Source of the DNA: Comamonas koreensis
GTDB lineage: Bacteria > Pseudomonadota > Gammaproteobacteria > Burkholderiales > Burkholderiaceae_C
Assembly (NCBI RefSeq): GCF_021026195.1
Contig: NZ_JAJNCT010000021.1
Coordinates: 62,001 to 126,000, forward strand
DNA: 64,000 nucleotides
Reading direction: 5' to 3'
Shown one piece after another: positions 50,661-58,511 of the stretch (positions are counted from its first letter, which is position 1; every line of letters starts with the position of its first letter). Below the pieces are notes generated by a model. The model saw only the letters and a list, made by a program, of their open reading frames with translations. It made no database searches and had not been told where the DNA came from. The translations under genes and the position numbers were made by a program.

Positions 50661-51182
50661 ATGAAGGCGAAAAACTTTGCCGAGCGAGTACTTAAGGTGA
50701 ACCATGCAGGGGAGCATGGCGCTGTCAATATCTATGCCGCTCAGATCCTGGTCGCGCGATGGACTGCGCCGACAATCGTTCCAACGCTCCAGGCATTCAA
50801 GGCGCATGAAGAATCGCATCGCACCATCTTCTGGGACGAGCTTCAGCGCAGAGGTACCAGCCGTTGCCGCAGCTATTGGTTGTGCGGACTTGGTGGATTT
50901 GCACTGGGCTCAATAACGGCACTTTTCGGATTGCAGGCGATTGCTGCAACGACCGCTGCTGTAGAGCGCGTCGTGCTGGGCCACTTGAAGCATCAGATCC
51001 ACTTGCTGGAGTGTCAAGATGATGCTGCGGTCGCGGCCATTGCAAAAATCGTGGCGGATGAAGAGCAGCATCTGGAGCAGTCGGTGATGCATCTGGCGCC
51101 TGGCCAGTTCTGGCCCAAAGTGTTGACACCGGTGGTCGCTGCATCGACACAAACCGTCATCTGGTTGGGAATTCGGTTATGA
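50661..51182 (+). CDS. Coq7-family di-iron hydroxylase (demethoxyubiquinone hydroxylase homologue)
   Basis: The 173-residue protein has the Coq7 di-iron motifs: RVLKVNHAGEHGAVNIYAAQI (Glu-His), FKAHEESHRTIFWDEL (Glu..His) and IVADEEQHLEQSV (Glu..His), with a hydrophobic YWLCGLGGFALGSITALFG helix for membrane contact. Coq7 puts a hydroxyl on demethoxyubiquinone. It is shorter than usual Coq7 (about 210 residues). Because it sits in an accessory region it may be a second, mobile copy. An imperfect hairpin (51240-51265) may end the transcript. Confidence 0.85.
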   Translation: MKAKNFAERVLKVNHAGEHGAVNIYAAQILVARWTAPTIVPTLQAFKAHEESHRTIFWDELQRRGTSRCRSYWLCGLGGFALGSITALFGLQAIAATTAAVERVVLGHLKHQIHLLECQDDAAVAAIAKIVADEEQHLEQSVMHLAPGQFWPKVLTPVVAASTQTVIWLGIRL

Positions 51183-51329
51183 GGGCTTGTTGGAACGCCT
51201 ACGCGCGACGAAGCAATACCAAGCACGAAAAAGTCCTCTAACCCCAGCCTGGGTGGGCTGAGGTTATCTCCTTTAACGCCCAAGCACTGACCCTATACAT
51301 CGCCAATAGGCTGGAGCGCATCAATGCCA

Positions 51330-51660
51330 TAGACCGTGACGGCTTACCGGTCCGTCCGGGCCGGTACCGCTTCATTGAGGAGGACCGAAAGGCTTGGGCA
51401 GAAGAGGGGCGCAATAATGCGCCACACCTCAACACTCCCATTCCTGCCGTGCTACAGTTACGCCGCTGCGCCAGTAAAGCGCAGCCGGGATTGGCGTCCC
51501 GGAGCATCTCCACGACGTAAGCCGTGGTCTCTATTTCGCAGAGTCTGCGGCTCTCTTGTCTGTGCCCCGGTTTATGGTGGCTCGGATGGGGGAGCGAAAG
51601 CTCCGCCGGTTCTCGCAGGAGGTGCCCGGTACGCCAACCTGTTCGAGCTACCGCCTTCTA
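51330..51660. repeat. Repeat copy 1 (C4-RNA-containing cassette)
   Basis: This stretch and 53697-54022 are diverged copies in the same orientation. Shared blocks include CCAGTAAAGCGCAG, GGGATTGGCGTCC, CACGACGTAAGCCG, TCTCTATTTCGCAGAG, GCGAAAGCTCCGCCGGTTCT, CGCAGGAGGTGCCC and ACGCCAACCTGTTCGAGCTA. Upstream the copies also share a coding-like piece (PGRYR followed by an acidic stretch). The repeat brackets the two small genes, FitAB and the MacB remnant. Confidence 0.85.
51478..51562 (+). ncRNA. C4-antisense-RNA-like structured RNA, copy 1
   Basis: CCGGGA-TTGGCG-TCCCGG (51485-51502) is a perfect hairpin with the TTGGCG loop typical of C4 antisense RNAs of P1/P4-type phages. A second stem, GCCG..CTCT-atttcgc-AGAG..CGGC (51521-51551), follows. 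Both stems recur in copy 2 at 53851, where the second stem is extended by one paired base. Assignment to C4 is from memory of the fold, not a model search. Confidence 0.6.
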
Positions 51661-51710
51661 TTGGCGTGGGAGGGGGTGGTTTTAGCAAACTGCACCACCT
51701 GGAGTCCACC

Positions 51711-51875
51711 ATGGCTCAGTCCTCCCTCGCGCGCATCTCTGCGCCCACTTCCTGCATGGGCGAAAGCGCCCTTATCCAACTCCGTCTCGACGCGCACAAC
51801 GCGCTGCACATGGCCGTACAGGGACTACAGCCTGTACTGCGCAACCTGTCCCGCAGTCAGGAGGCGTCATCATGA
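51711..51875 (+). CDS. Small hypothetical protein (54 aa) after the C4-like RNA
   Basis: The frame starts at 51711 behind GGAGTCC and encodes 54 residues, visible as SLARISAPTSCMGESALIQL and the helical LDAHNALHMAVQGLQPVL. Its stop overlaps the start of the next gene (ATGA at 51872-51875), supporting translation. I do not recognise a family. Position after a C4-like RNA suggests it may be the phage-satellite gene under that RNA's control (inference). Confidence 0.6.
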   Translation: MAQSSLARISAPTSCMGESALIQLRLDAHNALHMAVQGLQPVLRNLSRSQEASS

Positions 51876-52288
51876 ACAGCAATCCCCAAACTGCCCGCGC
51901 GGCAGCAAAAGCCGGCTCATCCGTGGATTGCAGCTCGGATACCTCCAGCCCGGATACCGCTTATGCCGATGCCATCCAAGCCCTCGCTGACCTTGGCGAC
52001 CAGCCTTTGGACATTCACGAGATCTGCAGGCTCCGCAGGGCTGGCGGCTTTACGGACGACCTGGCGCTGACGGAGTGTGAAGCCCAAGCGATCAACACGC
52101 GTTTGTATGGCTTGAGTGCCATATCGGCTCTGCTGATTGGGGCGGATGATGACGGGTCGTTCAAGCTGAGCAAGTGGCTGCAAGGCGGTCTGCACAGCGC
52201 TTTGTATGCCCTGACGGAGGATGCGCAGGCGGTGCTGCATCGGGCGAATGAGAAGGCTGCCGAGGGGCAGAAAGGTGCCGCAGGATGA
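51872..52288 (+). CDS. Hypothetical protein (138 aa), phage/plasmid-like
   Basis: The 138-residue product starts with a Ser/Ala-rich unstructured part (about 30 residues), then a compact helical region: DTAYADAIQALADLGDQPLDIHEICRLRRAG, TECEAQAINTRLYGLSAISALLIG and LTEDAQAVLHRANEKAAEG. No known domain is recognised. It is coupled to the 54-aa gene by ATGA overlap and lies in the accessory region. It may be a regulatory or accessory protein of a degraded mobile element. Confidence 0.65.
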   Translation: MNSNPQTARAAAKAGSSVDCSSDTSSPDTAYADAIQALADLGDQPLDIHEICRLRRAGGFTDDLALTECEAQAINTRLYGLSAISALLIGADDDGSFKLSKWLQGGLHSALYALTEDAQAVLHRANEKAAEGQKGAAG

Positions 52289-52538
52289 ATGACAGCACTT
52301 GCCTAGTTTGAGAGTGCGCAGACCGCTCTCGGCAAGCTGTCTATAGGAGAGTTGATCGAAAAATATGCGTTGTATGGAGGTCTACGAGACTTTTCAGAAG
52401 ATTTAACAGACGGCGTATGTTGAATCTTTGACCTCGGTTAGGCATGGCTGGAATCGAGTGGCCGTTCTTAGTCAGTTTATTTGTGGATGAATACAAAGTA
52501 GTTAAATGCATGCATCGAATGCATTCGAGGAGATTGCC

Positions 52539-52793
52539 ATGGCTATGTTGACAGTTCGAAACCTTCCTGAAGAGGTGCACCGTGCTCTGCGCGTCCGTGC
52601 TGCCCAGCACGGTCAGAGCATGGAAGCGGAGGCGCGCGAAATACTCGAATCCGCGATCAGCCCCAAGGGGCGCGTGAAGCTGGGTTCACTTCTGGCCGAC
52701 ATGGGCCGCCAGGCCAAGCTAAGCGATGAAGAATTCGCGGTGTTTGAACAGGCGCGCGACAAGGCGTCTGCACGGCCAGTCAGCTTCGAATGA
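52539..52793 (+). CDS. FitA/VapB-like ribbon-helix-helix antitoxin
   Basis: The 84-residue protein starts MAMLTVRNLPEEVHRALRVRAAQHGQSMEAEAREILESAI, the classical FitA ribbon-helix-helix (residues 1-40). The C-terminal part (LGSLLADMGRQAKLSDEEFAVFEQARD) would wrap the toxin. GAGGAG precedes the ATG. It overlaps the toxin gene start (ATGA at 52790). It should neutralise the PIN toxin and repress the pair. Confidence 0.9.
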   Translation: MAMLTVRNLPEEVHRALRVRAAQHGQSMEAEAREILESAISPKGRVKLGSLLADMGRQAKLSDEEFAVFEQARDKASARPVSFE

Positions 52794-53218
52794 TCCTGCT
52801 CCACACCAATGTGATGTCAGAGCCACTCCGCCAGGCACCTGAGCCGCGAGTGATCGAGTGGATCGACGCCCAGGCAATGGAGACCTTATTTCTGTCCTCC
52901 ATTACCGTGGCAGAATTGCGGGCGGGTGTCGCCCTGCTGCCGATCGGCAAGCGGCGAGCAGGCCTGCAAGAGAACTTGGAAAAGCGCGTGCTACCGCTGT
53001 TTGCTGGCCGGGTGCTGCCCTTCGACTTGGCCTGTACTCCAGCCTACGCGGCATTGATGTCGAAGGCTCGCAATGCTGGCTTGGCTATTGCCACGGCCGA
53101 TGGTTACATCGCGGCAATCGCGGCTGCCAACGGGTTCGCTGTTGCGACCAGAGATACCGGCCCATTCGAGGCTGCAGGCGTTACCGTCATCAACCCATGG
53201 CAGGCGAAAACCTTTTGA
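52790..53218 (+). CDS. FitB/VapC-like PIN-domain toxin with changed active site
   Basis: The 142-residue PIN-domain protein begins MILLHTNVMSEPLRQAPEP. Family members read LLDTNV: the first catalytic, metal-binding Asp is His here (codon CAC at 52802-52804, one base from GAC). Other acidic residues remain: Glu in VAELRAGVALL, Asp in IATADGYIAAIA and Asp in ATRDTGPFEAAG. PIN toxins cut RNA. The change may make it weak or inactive. The pair with FitA is otherwise intact. Confidence 0.88.
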   Translation: MILLHTNVMSEPLRQAPEPRVIEWIDAQAMETLFLSSITVAELRAGVALLPIGKRRAGLQENLEKRVLPLFAGRVLPFDLACTPAYAALMSKARNAGLAIATADGYIAAIAAANGFAVATRDTGPFEAAGVTVINPWQAKTF

Positions 53219-53455
53219 AGCTAAGTTCAAGCAGCGGCACAGATCGCGTCGTCGACCTGATGCGCCTCCATCTCAAAGTCGACAACTAGTTGGTTGGGCT
53301 GTCCGACCATATGGCTGAGAGGTGGGCTGCGTGAAGTTACCTCCAGGGGCAACCATCGGCTAGTGCTAGAAGCTGTGCGACCACTGTTCAAGGATGGTAA
53401 GTCAGGAGATTCGGGTGCGCCGCTGGTGCGCCCGTGAATCGAGCTGGAGGCCGCT

Positions 53456-53659
53456 GTGACCATGGTGGGCGTAACCGTGGGTGTGGTCATTGGTGTGTTG
53501 ATTGGCGCGGTGCTGGTCTTATTGGGTGGCGCTGTGGTGCTGTCGGTCAGCGCGATGTTGCTGACTTTTGGGTGCGCGGTGGTGATGGGGTTGGTGTTTG
53601 GCTGGATGCCGGCGCGGCATGCGGCGCGGTTGGAGCCTGTAGTGGCGTTGGGTGGTTAG
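53456..53659 (+). pseudogene. MacB/FtsX-type ABC permease C-terminal remnant
   Basis: A 67-residue frame ends with ..GLVFGWMPARHAARLEPVVALGG, which is the typical end of MacB-like permeases (GxxPARxAARLxPxxAL). Before it lies one hydrophobic stretch of about 45 residues. The rest of the protein is missing, so this is a fragment or a chance likeness. It lies between FitAB and the second repeat. Confidence 0.5.
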
Positions 53660-53696
53660 AGGGAGGGTGCGGGCTTCTACGGCAGCGGTCGCGGTC

Positions 53697-54022
53697 ACCG
53701 ACTGTGGCGGCTTCCCGACCCAGCCGGGCCGCTACCGCGTCAGTCATGAGTGTCGACAGTCTCGGGCAGAGAAGGGGATTCAATAATGCGCCACGCCTTA
53801 GCTATTCCATTCCTACCGTGCTACGGTTACGCCGCTGGGCCAGTAAAGCGCAGTCGGGATTGGCGTCCAGGAGCATATCCACGACGTAAGCCGCGGTCTC
53901 TATTTCGCAGAGGCTGCGGCTTTCTTGTCTGTGCCCCAGTTTACTCGGATGAGGTAGCGAAAGCTCCGCCGGTTCTCGCAGGAGGTGCCCGATACGCCAA
54001 CCTGTTCGAGCTACCGCTGTTA
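53697..54022. repeat. Repeat copy 2 (C4-RNA-containing cassette)
   Basis: This is the second copy of the stretch at 51330-51660, same orientation, with most blocks preserved. Its right end coincides with the end of the vsr reading frame (54020), suggesting that the cassette and the restriction-modification genes met at this junction. Confidence 0.85.
53851..53932 (+). ncRNA. C4-antisense-RNA-like structured RNA, copy 2
   Basis: CGGGA-TTGGCG-TCCaG gives a slightly weaker first hairpin. The second stem GCCGC..CTCT-atttcgc-AGAG..GCGGC (53890-53920) is stronger than in copy 1. Conservation of the stems and of the TTGGCG loop between the diverged copies supports an RNA function. Confidence 0.55.
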
Positions 54023-54514
54023 GGGCCGATGCAATCTTGACCCCCAACTGATCAGATTTGCACCGGCATTAGCACTGTCTAGATCGTTCTCAATCATGTG
54101 CTCCCAGACTCAGCAAATGGTCCAGCCGGCCTGGGAGAGTTGCGCGATCACTCGTTCATCTCGCGCTCTGGTTTCGTCGAGTTTCGCCCGCCAGAAATCT
54201 ACCCGTGTGGCAGGAGCTTGGTAGTGCAAATGACAGCCGTGCCAGAAGCAGCCATCTACGAAGACGGCGACCTTCTAGCGTGGAAACACGAAGTCAGGTC
54301 TTCCTGGCAATTTGGTGTGAAGCAAATACCGCATGCCCAGTCGCCAGCAGGCCTTACGCAGCAGGATCTCAGGCTTGGTATCACGTCCGCAGATGCTGGA
54401 CATGCAGAGACTGCGCTTCTCCGGCGTCAATACATCGGAGGGCGCATTTACAGCAACGCAACTGCTCTCGTCAGTCGTCGCCGGCGATGTGAGCTTCTTG
54501 CGGTGCGAATCCAA
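54020..54514 (-). pseudogene. vsr: vsr (very short patch repair endonuclease) with two in-frame stops
   Basis: Minus-strand reading gives DVLTPEKRSLCMSSICGRDTKPEILLRK and LPGRPDFVFPR, then TAG (54277-54275), then KVAVFVDGCFWHGCHLHYQAP, ATRVDFWRAKLDETRARDE, AGWTIC, then TGA (54112-54110), then VWEHMIEN to a stop at 54020. All parts are in one frame and match Vsr in order. Vsr nicks T:G mismatches left by deamination of 5-methylcytosine. It partners the m5C methyltransferase at 55537. Without suppression the protein would stop before the HGCHLH catalytic part, so the gene is dead. The reading frame starts at about 54514, overlapping the endonuclease gene's end. Confidence 0.85.
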
Positions 54515-55577
54515 AGTAGTCGGGATCGAATGACAATGAATCTACCTTGACACCAGTGGGCATGGCCTTAATAGTGTCCACGATTGGCTTGAGTAGTGGC
54601 GCAATGTTCTTGGCGATACGGAAGGCGCAACCTGATTCGCTGACGTTGTACAGACGGCATAGACTGTATGGGACCCCGCTGCTCAGCGCATGATGGATTT
54701 CGCTTAACGACAGGTGAATTGGATTCGAATACGGCCCCGCAGTGCTCTTGGCATCAATATGGCGGATCTCCCCATCTGTGCGCATGATCTTGAAGTCGAA
54801 GGGCGAGATCGCATTGATTTGCGATGTCCATTCATGAGAGGCTACGTTGATTGGCTTTGACAGGGTGAAGTGCTGGTTGAGCAATTTTTCACCGAGGTGT
54901 CCTACGGCTTCTGCATTGGCTTTGGCTTTCGCCAATTCGGAAGCGCTGATACCGCGGGCACCGCGCTTAATGATCAGCTTTTCGGTAGCTTCGCCCCCAC
55001 CGCGGCCGACATCTTCCAGCAGATCTTTGTCCAACCAATCGCGAATAGGATGGTCCACCGGCGGGTTGCCTGCTCGAATAGCTTGCTCGATTTGATCCTC
55101 CGAAAGAATCGTCATCGCCCCTCCAGGGAACGCCGCTGCAAAGGCTGCGTGGGTGCTTAAATCTCCAGCATCTGCTGCGGCAAGAAGAACCATCTTGACG
55201 GCATTTGGCGAGCCTGCTCCAGAAAACTCAAGCAGTGCAAAATCATCAGGCAAGAGGGCGTCGTATCGAGTAGGCTGGTGATCAGGGTTATAGATGACCT
55301 CGCCGTTTAGGCGCCAGTTCTTCTCCTGCTTGAGGATTTTTCGCATCAGCAGATCTGGTGCGGCCCCACCCGGGCCAATCACCGTCAATGCGACTGGTGA
55401 GCGTTGGTCTGGTAGTGAGTCGATCACTGCGGTCAACGAGGGGAAAAAAGCAGTCTCAATGACTTTCTTGTCGAGGTTGAAGCCCTTTTGCGCGACCTTC
55501 GGATGCTTCGTGTAATAAGTGTGAAAAAAGGACAGATCAGACGCTGTGAGCTTCTTGAGGGCTAGTTTTTTCGACAT
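54471..55577 (-). CDS. Restriction endonuclease-like protein with C-terminal DUF3883 domain
   Basis: The 368-residue protein has an N-terminal region of unknown fold and a C-terminal nuclease-like block: HEWTSQINAISPFDFKIM, then IRHIDAKSTAGPYSNPIHLSL. The Asp...Asp-x-Lys arrangement is that of PD-(D/E)xK nucleases and DUF3883. Its start lies 41 bases inside the methyltransferase gene, which favours a type II restriction partner. Recognition sequence unknown. With its methyltransferase it would form a complete, coupled system; vsr follows on the same strand. Confidence 0.8.
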   Translation of the reverse strand: MSKKLALKKLTASDLSFFHTYYTKHPKVAQKGFNLDKKVIETAFFPSLTAVIDSLPDQRSPVALTVIGPGGAAPDLLMRKILKQEKNWRLNGEVIYNPDHQPTRYDALLPDDFALLEFSGAGSPNAVKMVLLAAADAGDLSTHAAFAAAFPGGAMTILSEDQIEQAIRAGNPPVDHPIRDWLDKDLLEDVGRGGGEATEKLIIKRGARGISASELAKAKANAEAVGHLGEKLLNQHFTLSKPINVASHEWTSQINAISPFDFKIMRTDGEIRHIDAKSTAGPYSNPIHLSLSEIHHALSSGVPYSLCRLYNVSESGCAFRIAKNIAPLLKPIVDTIKAMPTGVKVDSLSFDPDYFGFAPQEAHIAGDD

Positions 55578-57075
55578 GCTTGCTTGTGAGTTGTTCGTAA
55601 ATGTGATCCGCCAACGCCTTGGCCAACAAGGCAGGCACAGCGTTACCGATTTGCTTGAATGCGGGGTTCATTGAGCCTGTCAATATAAAGCCGTCCGGAA
55701 ACGACTGCAGCCGGGCAGCCTCTCTCACCGAAATTGTCCGGGCCTGTTCGCTGTCATAGTGAATATGCGAATAGCCATCTTTGCCCAAGTGCGCCATCAA
55801 AGTGCGAGCTGGAGCGATGGCTTCCATCTTTCTCCACTTGTTAGGGAACTTAGATGCGTCGTAGGGTGGCACGGTAGCGGTCCAGAGATCTTGATAGTCC
55901 TTGGATGTCGGCCCCAACGGTCTGCCGGTCTGCTTGCGCAGCACCGAGATTCGCTCCTCGAATAACTCAACGGCGTGCTGATGCGCTTCAGGGTACTGGT
56001 CGCCTGGATTCATGCGGCGAAAAATCGCGTAGTCCCGCGGCAAGTAACGGATGACATGGTCTTTGACGCCCACGTCATTTTCGAACCCAGGCCATGAGCG
56101 CATGAGCTTGGCGTAGGGATTGAGTTCAGAGGCGAGGCGCGAGTAGGGTGTCAACTCATCAAGGCGTCGCGCCCCCTTCTTCATCTTGCCCTCCAGATGA
56201 CCTGTGATGGATGGAAGATCCCCAAGAGCATCCTGAGCGGTTACCGCCGGCAGGCAGGTGTCAGGATTAGCGACTGGCGGCGAAACGAAGAACGAGGTGT
56301 CTCCGTCAATCAGATCACGGTGGACTGTCTGGAGCGCGACTTGACGGGTACCCTCGTAGCCCTTGGGCATGTCGATCCAATGCGTCGGTTGCGGGAAGGT
56401 GATTTCATCCGCAATCTCCGCCGCAATGGCGATCAGGAACATGCGTTCGCGCATTTGCGGTACGCCGAAATACACAGAATTCAGCAGTGTGTACTGGCAT
56501 TTGTAGCCCATCTCGGTGAGGATCTCGCAAGTTTCCTCAGCGACGTTATGCCCACCGTAATTCAAAACGTCCGGCACGTTCTCCATCAGGATCGCGATAG
56601 GCTTCAACTCGTTGACATAGTGCAGATAGCGCAGGTAAAGATTGCCGCGTGGATCTTGCAGGAATGCTTCGGGGTGGTCTGCTACTTCACGCAGTTTCGC
56701 CCGGCCGACTCGAGCAAAAGCTTGGCAGGGCGGGCCGCCGACGACGACATCCACATGCTGGTCAACCTTGCCGGCGAGGCCGAAGGCCTTCATCAGATCG
56801 AGAGGCTCGATCTTGGTGATGTCCTTTGCAGTTGCATGCATCGCATATCGATCATGCGGTTGATCCGACATGAAATTCAGCGCGTGGGATCGGGCGGCAT
56901 CAGGATCAAATTCAACTGCACCAATGCTCTTAAAGCCAGCGGCATCAAAGCCGAGCGACAAGCCGCCGCAACCGGCGAAAAGATCAAGGGTTCGGGGGGC
57001 ATTGCCCGCTAGCATTCGGGCATGCTTTTGTTTAACCAGCGCGGGCGGCAAGGGGGTGAAGTTGCGATCTGTCAT
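55537..57075 (-). CDS. DNA (cytosine-5)-methyltransferase
   Basis: The 512-residue enzyme shows all m5C motifs: I DLFAGCGGLSLGFDAAG, IV VVVGGPPCQAFARVGR with the catalytic Cys, VI AILMENVPDVLNY, VIII PQMRERMFLIAIA, and IX-X VREAARLQSFPDGFIL..FKQIGNAVP. The region between VIII and IX (about 200 residues) is the target-recognition domain. Start at ATG 57075. It protects DNA from the endonuclease encoded next; both overlap. Codon and base use here are less GC-biased than in the flanking housekeeping genes, which fits acquisition. Confidence 0.95.
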   Translation of the reverse strand: MTDRNFTPLPPALVKQKHARMLAGNAPRTLDLFAGCGGLSLGFDAAGFKSIGAVEFDPDAARSHALNFMSDQPHDRYAMHATAKDITKIEPLDLMKAFGLAGKVDQHVDVVVGGPPCQAFARVGRAKLREVADHPEAFLQDPRGNLYLRYLHYVNELKPIAILMENVPDVLNYGGHNVAEETCEILTEMGYKCQYTLLNSVYFGVPQMRERMFLIAIAAEIADEITFPQPTHWIDMPKGYEGTRQVALQTVHRDLIDGDTSFFVSPPVANPDTCLPAVTAQDALGDLPSITGHLEGKMKKGARRLDELTPYSRLASELNPYAKLMRSWPGFENDVGVKDHVIRYLPRDYAIFRRMNPGDQYPEAHQHAVELFEERISVLRKQTGRPLGPTSKDYQDLWTATVPPYDASKFPNKWRKMEAIAPARTLMAHLGKDGYSHIHYDSEQARTISVREAARLQSFPDGFILTGSMNPAFKQIGNAVPALLAKALADHIYEQLTSKHVEKTSPQEAHSV

Positions 57076-57284
57076 ATGCTCGTCCGTTGATCAAAGTCCG
57101 GCAAGGAATTCCTTCGCGCGCGACCGTTGAATTGTATTGTTGACCTGTGAATATAGCCAGTAATTTTTAGGTGCTGCATTTGCTATTGTGATCGCACGCT
57201 CATTTCTTGATGTTCCCTCCAGGGCCGTATGTCCGGCACAAATTTGGCACAGGCAAGCAGGGAAAATTTGGGAAATATCCAGGC

Positions 57285-57313
57285 AAAAAAAAACCGCCAC
57301 TAGGGGCGGTTTT
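57285..57313 (-). terminator. Terminator after tRNA-Thr
   Basis: AAACCGCC / GGCGGTTT (57291-57298 and 57305-57312) form a hairpin followed on the minus strand by a long T-run (A-run 57285-57293). It lies just past the tRNA 3' end. Confidence 0.85.
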
Positions 57314-57336
57314 CATAGGGGGGAGCCCCCTTATCT

Positions 57337-57412
57337 TGGTGCCGGAGAGATGAATCGAACACCCGACCTTCTCATTACGAATGAGCTGCTCTACCGACTG
57401 AGCTACACCGGC
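57337..57412 (-). tRNA. tRNA-Thr (anticodon CGT)
   Basis: The 76-base minus-strand gene starts GCCGGTGTAGCTCAG, has anticodon loop TTCGTAA (CGT, reading ACG) and ends CTCCGGCACCA with encoded CCA. D and T arms are complete. One acceptor pair (position 6-67) is T-T. Its 3' end faces the accessory region 50-57 kb, the usual place for integration of islands. Confidence 0.95.
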
Positions 57413-57465
57413 GTTAGAGAGAAATTATAGCGTGAAATTTTGGCTCTCAGACCAAATTGCGGAAT

Positions 57466-58473
57466 TTATGCTTCCGTGTGGTAGCGGGTGATGCGCTCGA
57501 CCTCGTTCTTCGAGCCCAGGACCACGCTGACGCGCTCGTGCAGCTTGGTCGGCTTGATGTCGAGGATGCGTTCGCGGCCGTTGGTGGCGGCGCCGCCGGC
57601 TTGTTCTACCAGCCAGCTCATGGGGTTGGCTTCGTACATCAGGCGCAGCTTGCCGGGCTTGTTGGGTTCGCGCTTGTCCCAGGGGTACATGAAGACGCCG
57701 CCACGGGTGAGGATGCGGTGCACGTCGGCGACCATCGAGGCGATCCAGCGCATGTTGAAGTCCTTGTTGCGGGGGCCTTCCACACCGGCCAGGCATTCGT
57801 CCACATAGCGCTTGACGGGGGCATCCCAGTGGCGCATGTTGCTCATGTTGATGGCGAATTCCTTGGTGTCTTCGGGGATGCGCACATTCTCCTGGGTCAG
57901 CACAAAGCTGCCTTGCTCGCGGTCCAGCGTGAACATGGCGACGCCGTCGCCAAAGGTCAGCACCAGCGTGGTTTGTGGTCCGTAGACGCAGTAGCCGGCA
58001 GCCACTTGCTGGGCGCCGGCCTGCAGGAAGTCGTCTTCGGTCACGCCAGGGTGGCCTTCGGGCTTTTTGAGCACGCTGAAGATGGTGCCGATGGACACGT
58101 TCACATCGATGTTGGACGAGCCGTCGAGCGGGTCGAACATCAGCAGGTATTCGCCTTGCGGGTAGCGGTTGGGCACCAGGTAGATGCTGTCCATCTCTTC
58201 GGAGGCCATGGCGGCCAGGTGGCCACCCCATTCATTGGCTTCGATCAGCACTTCGTTGGCGATGATGTCCAGCTTCTTCTGCACTTCGCCTTGCACGTTC
58301 TCGCTGCCGGCGGTGCCCAGCACATCGCCGAGCGCGCCTTTGTTGACGCTGTGGCTGATGCGCTTGCAGGCGCGGGCCACCACTTCGATCAGCAGGCGCA
58401 GCTGGGCGGGGATGAGGCCGTCTACGCGTTGCTGCTCGACAAGGTAGCGGCTGAGGGTGATGTTTTTCTTCAT
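57466..58473 (-). CDS. fbp: Fructose-1,6-bisphosphatase, class 1
   Basis: The 335-residue protein has class 1 FBPase landmarks: [36 protein letters not shown] (metal and substrate binding), [33 protein letters not shown] and [22 protein letters not shown]. It makes fructose 6-phosphate in gluconeogenesis. The start at 58473 follows AAGGAG by eight bases. Length normal. Confidence 0.96.
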   Translation of the reverse strand: MKKNITLSRYLVEQQRVDGLIPAQLRLLIEVVARACKRISHSVNKGALGDVLGTAGSENVQGEVQKKLDIIANEVLIEANEWGGHLAAMASEEMDSIYLVPNRYPQGEYLLMFDPLDGSSNIDVNVSIGTIFSVLKKPEGHPGVTEDDFLQAGAQQVAAGYCVYGPQTTLVLTFGDGVAMFTLDREQGSFVLTQENVRIPEDTKEFAINMSNMRHWDAPVKRYVDECLAGVEGPRNKDFNMRWIASMVADVHRILTRGGVFMYPWDKREPNKPGKLRLMYEANPMSWLVEQAGGAATNGRERILDIKPTKLHERVSVVLGSKNEVERITRYHTEA

Positions 58474-58511
58474 GGGTGGAACTCCTTCAAACTTGGTCAA
58501 TCTGGGTGGGC

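Noticed and set aside
51240-51265. Terminator after the coq7-like gene
   Set aside because: AACCCCAGCC/GGCTGAGGTT forms a hairpin with one mismatch, but no T-run follows; kept only as a note in the gene entry.
50000-57336. A second attachment site (copy of the tRNA-Thr 3' end) or an integrase gene
   Set aside because: No direct repeat of the tRNA end and no recombinase was found by eye in this stretch.
57188-57430. An 80-codon plus-strand frame covering tRNA-Thr
   Set aside because: Its sequence is only the antisense of the tRNA and its terminator.
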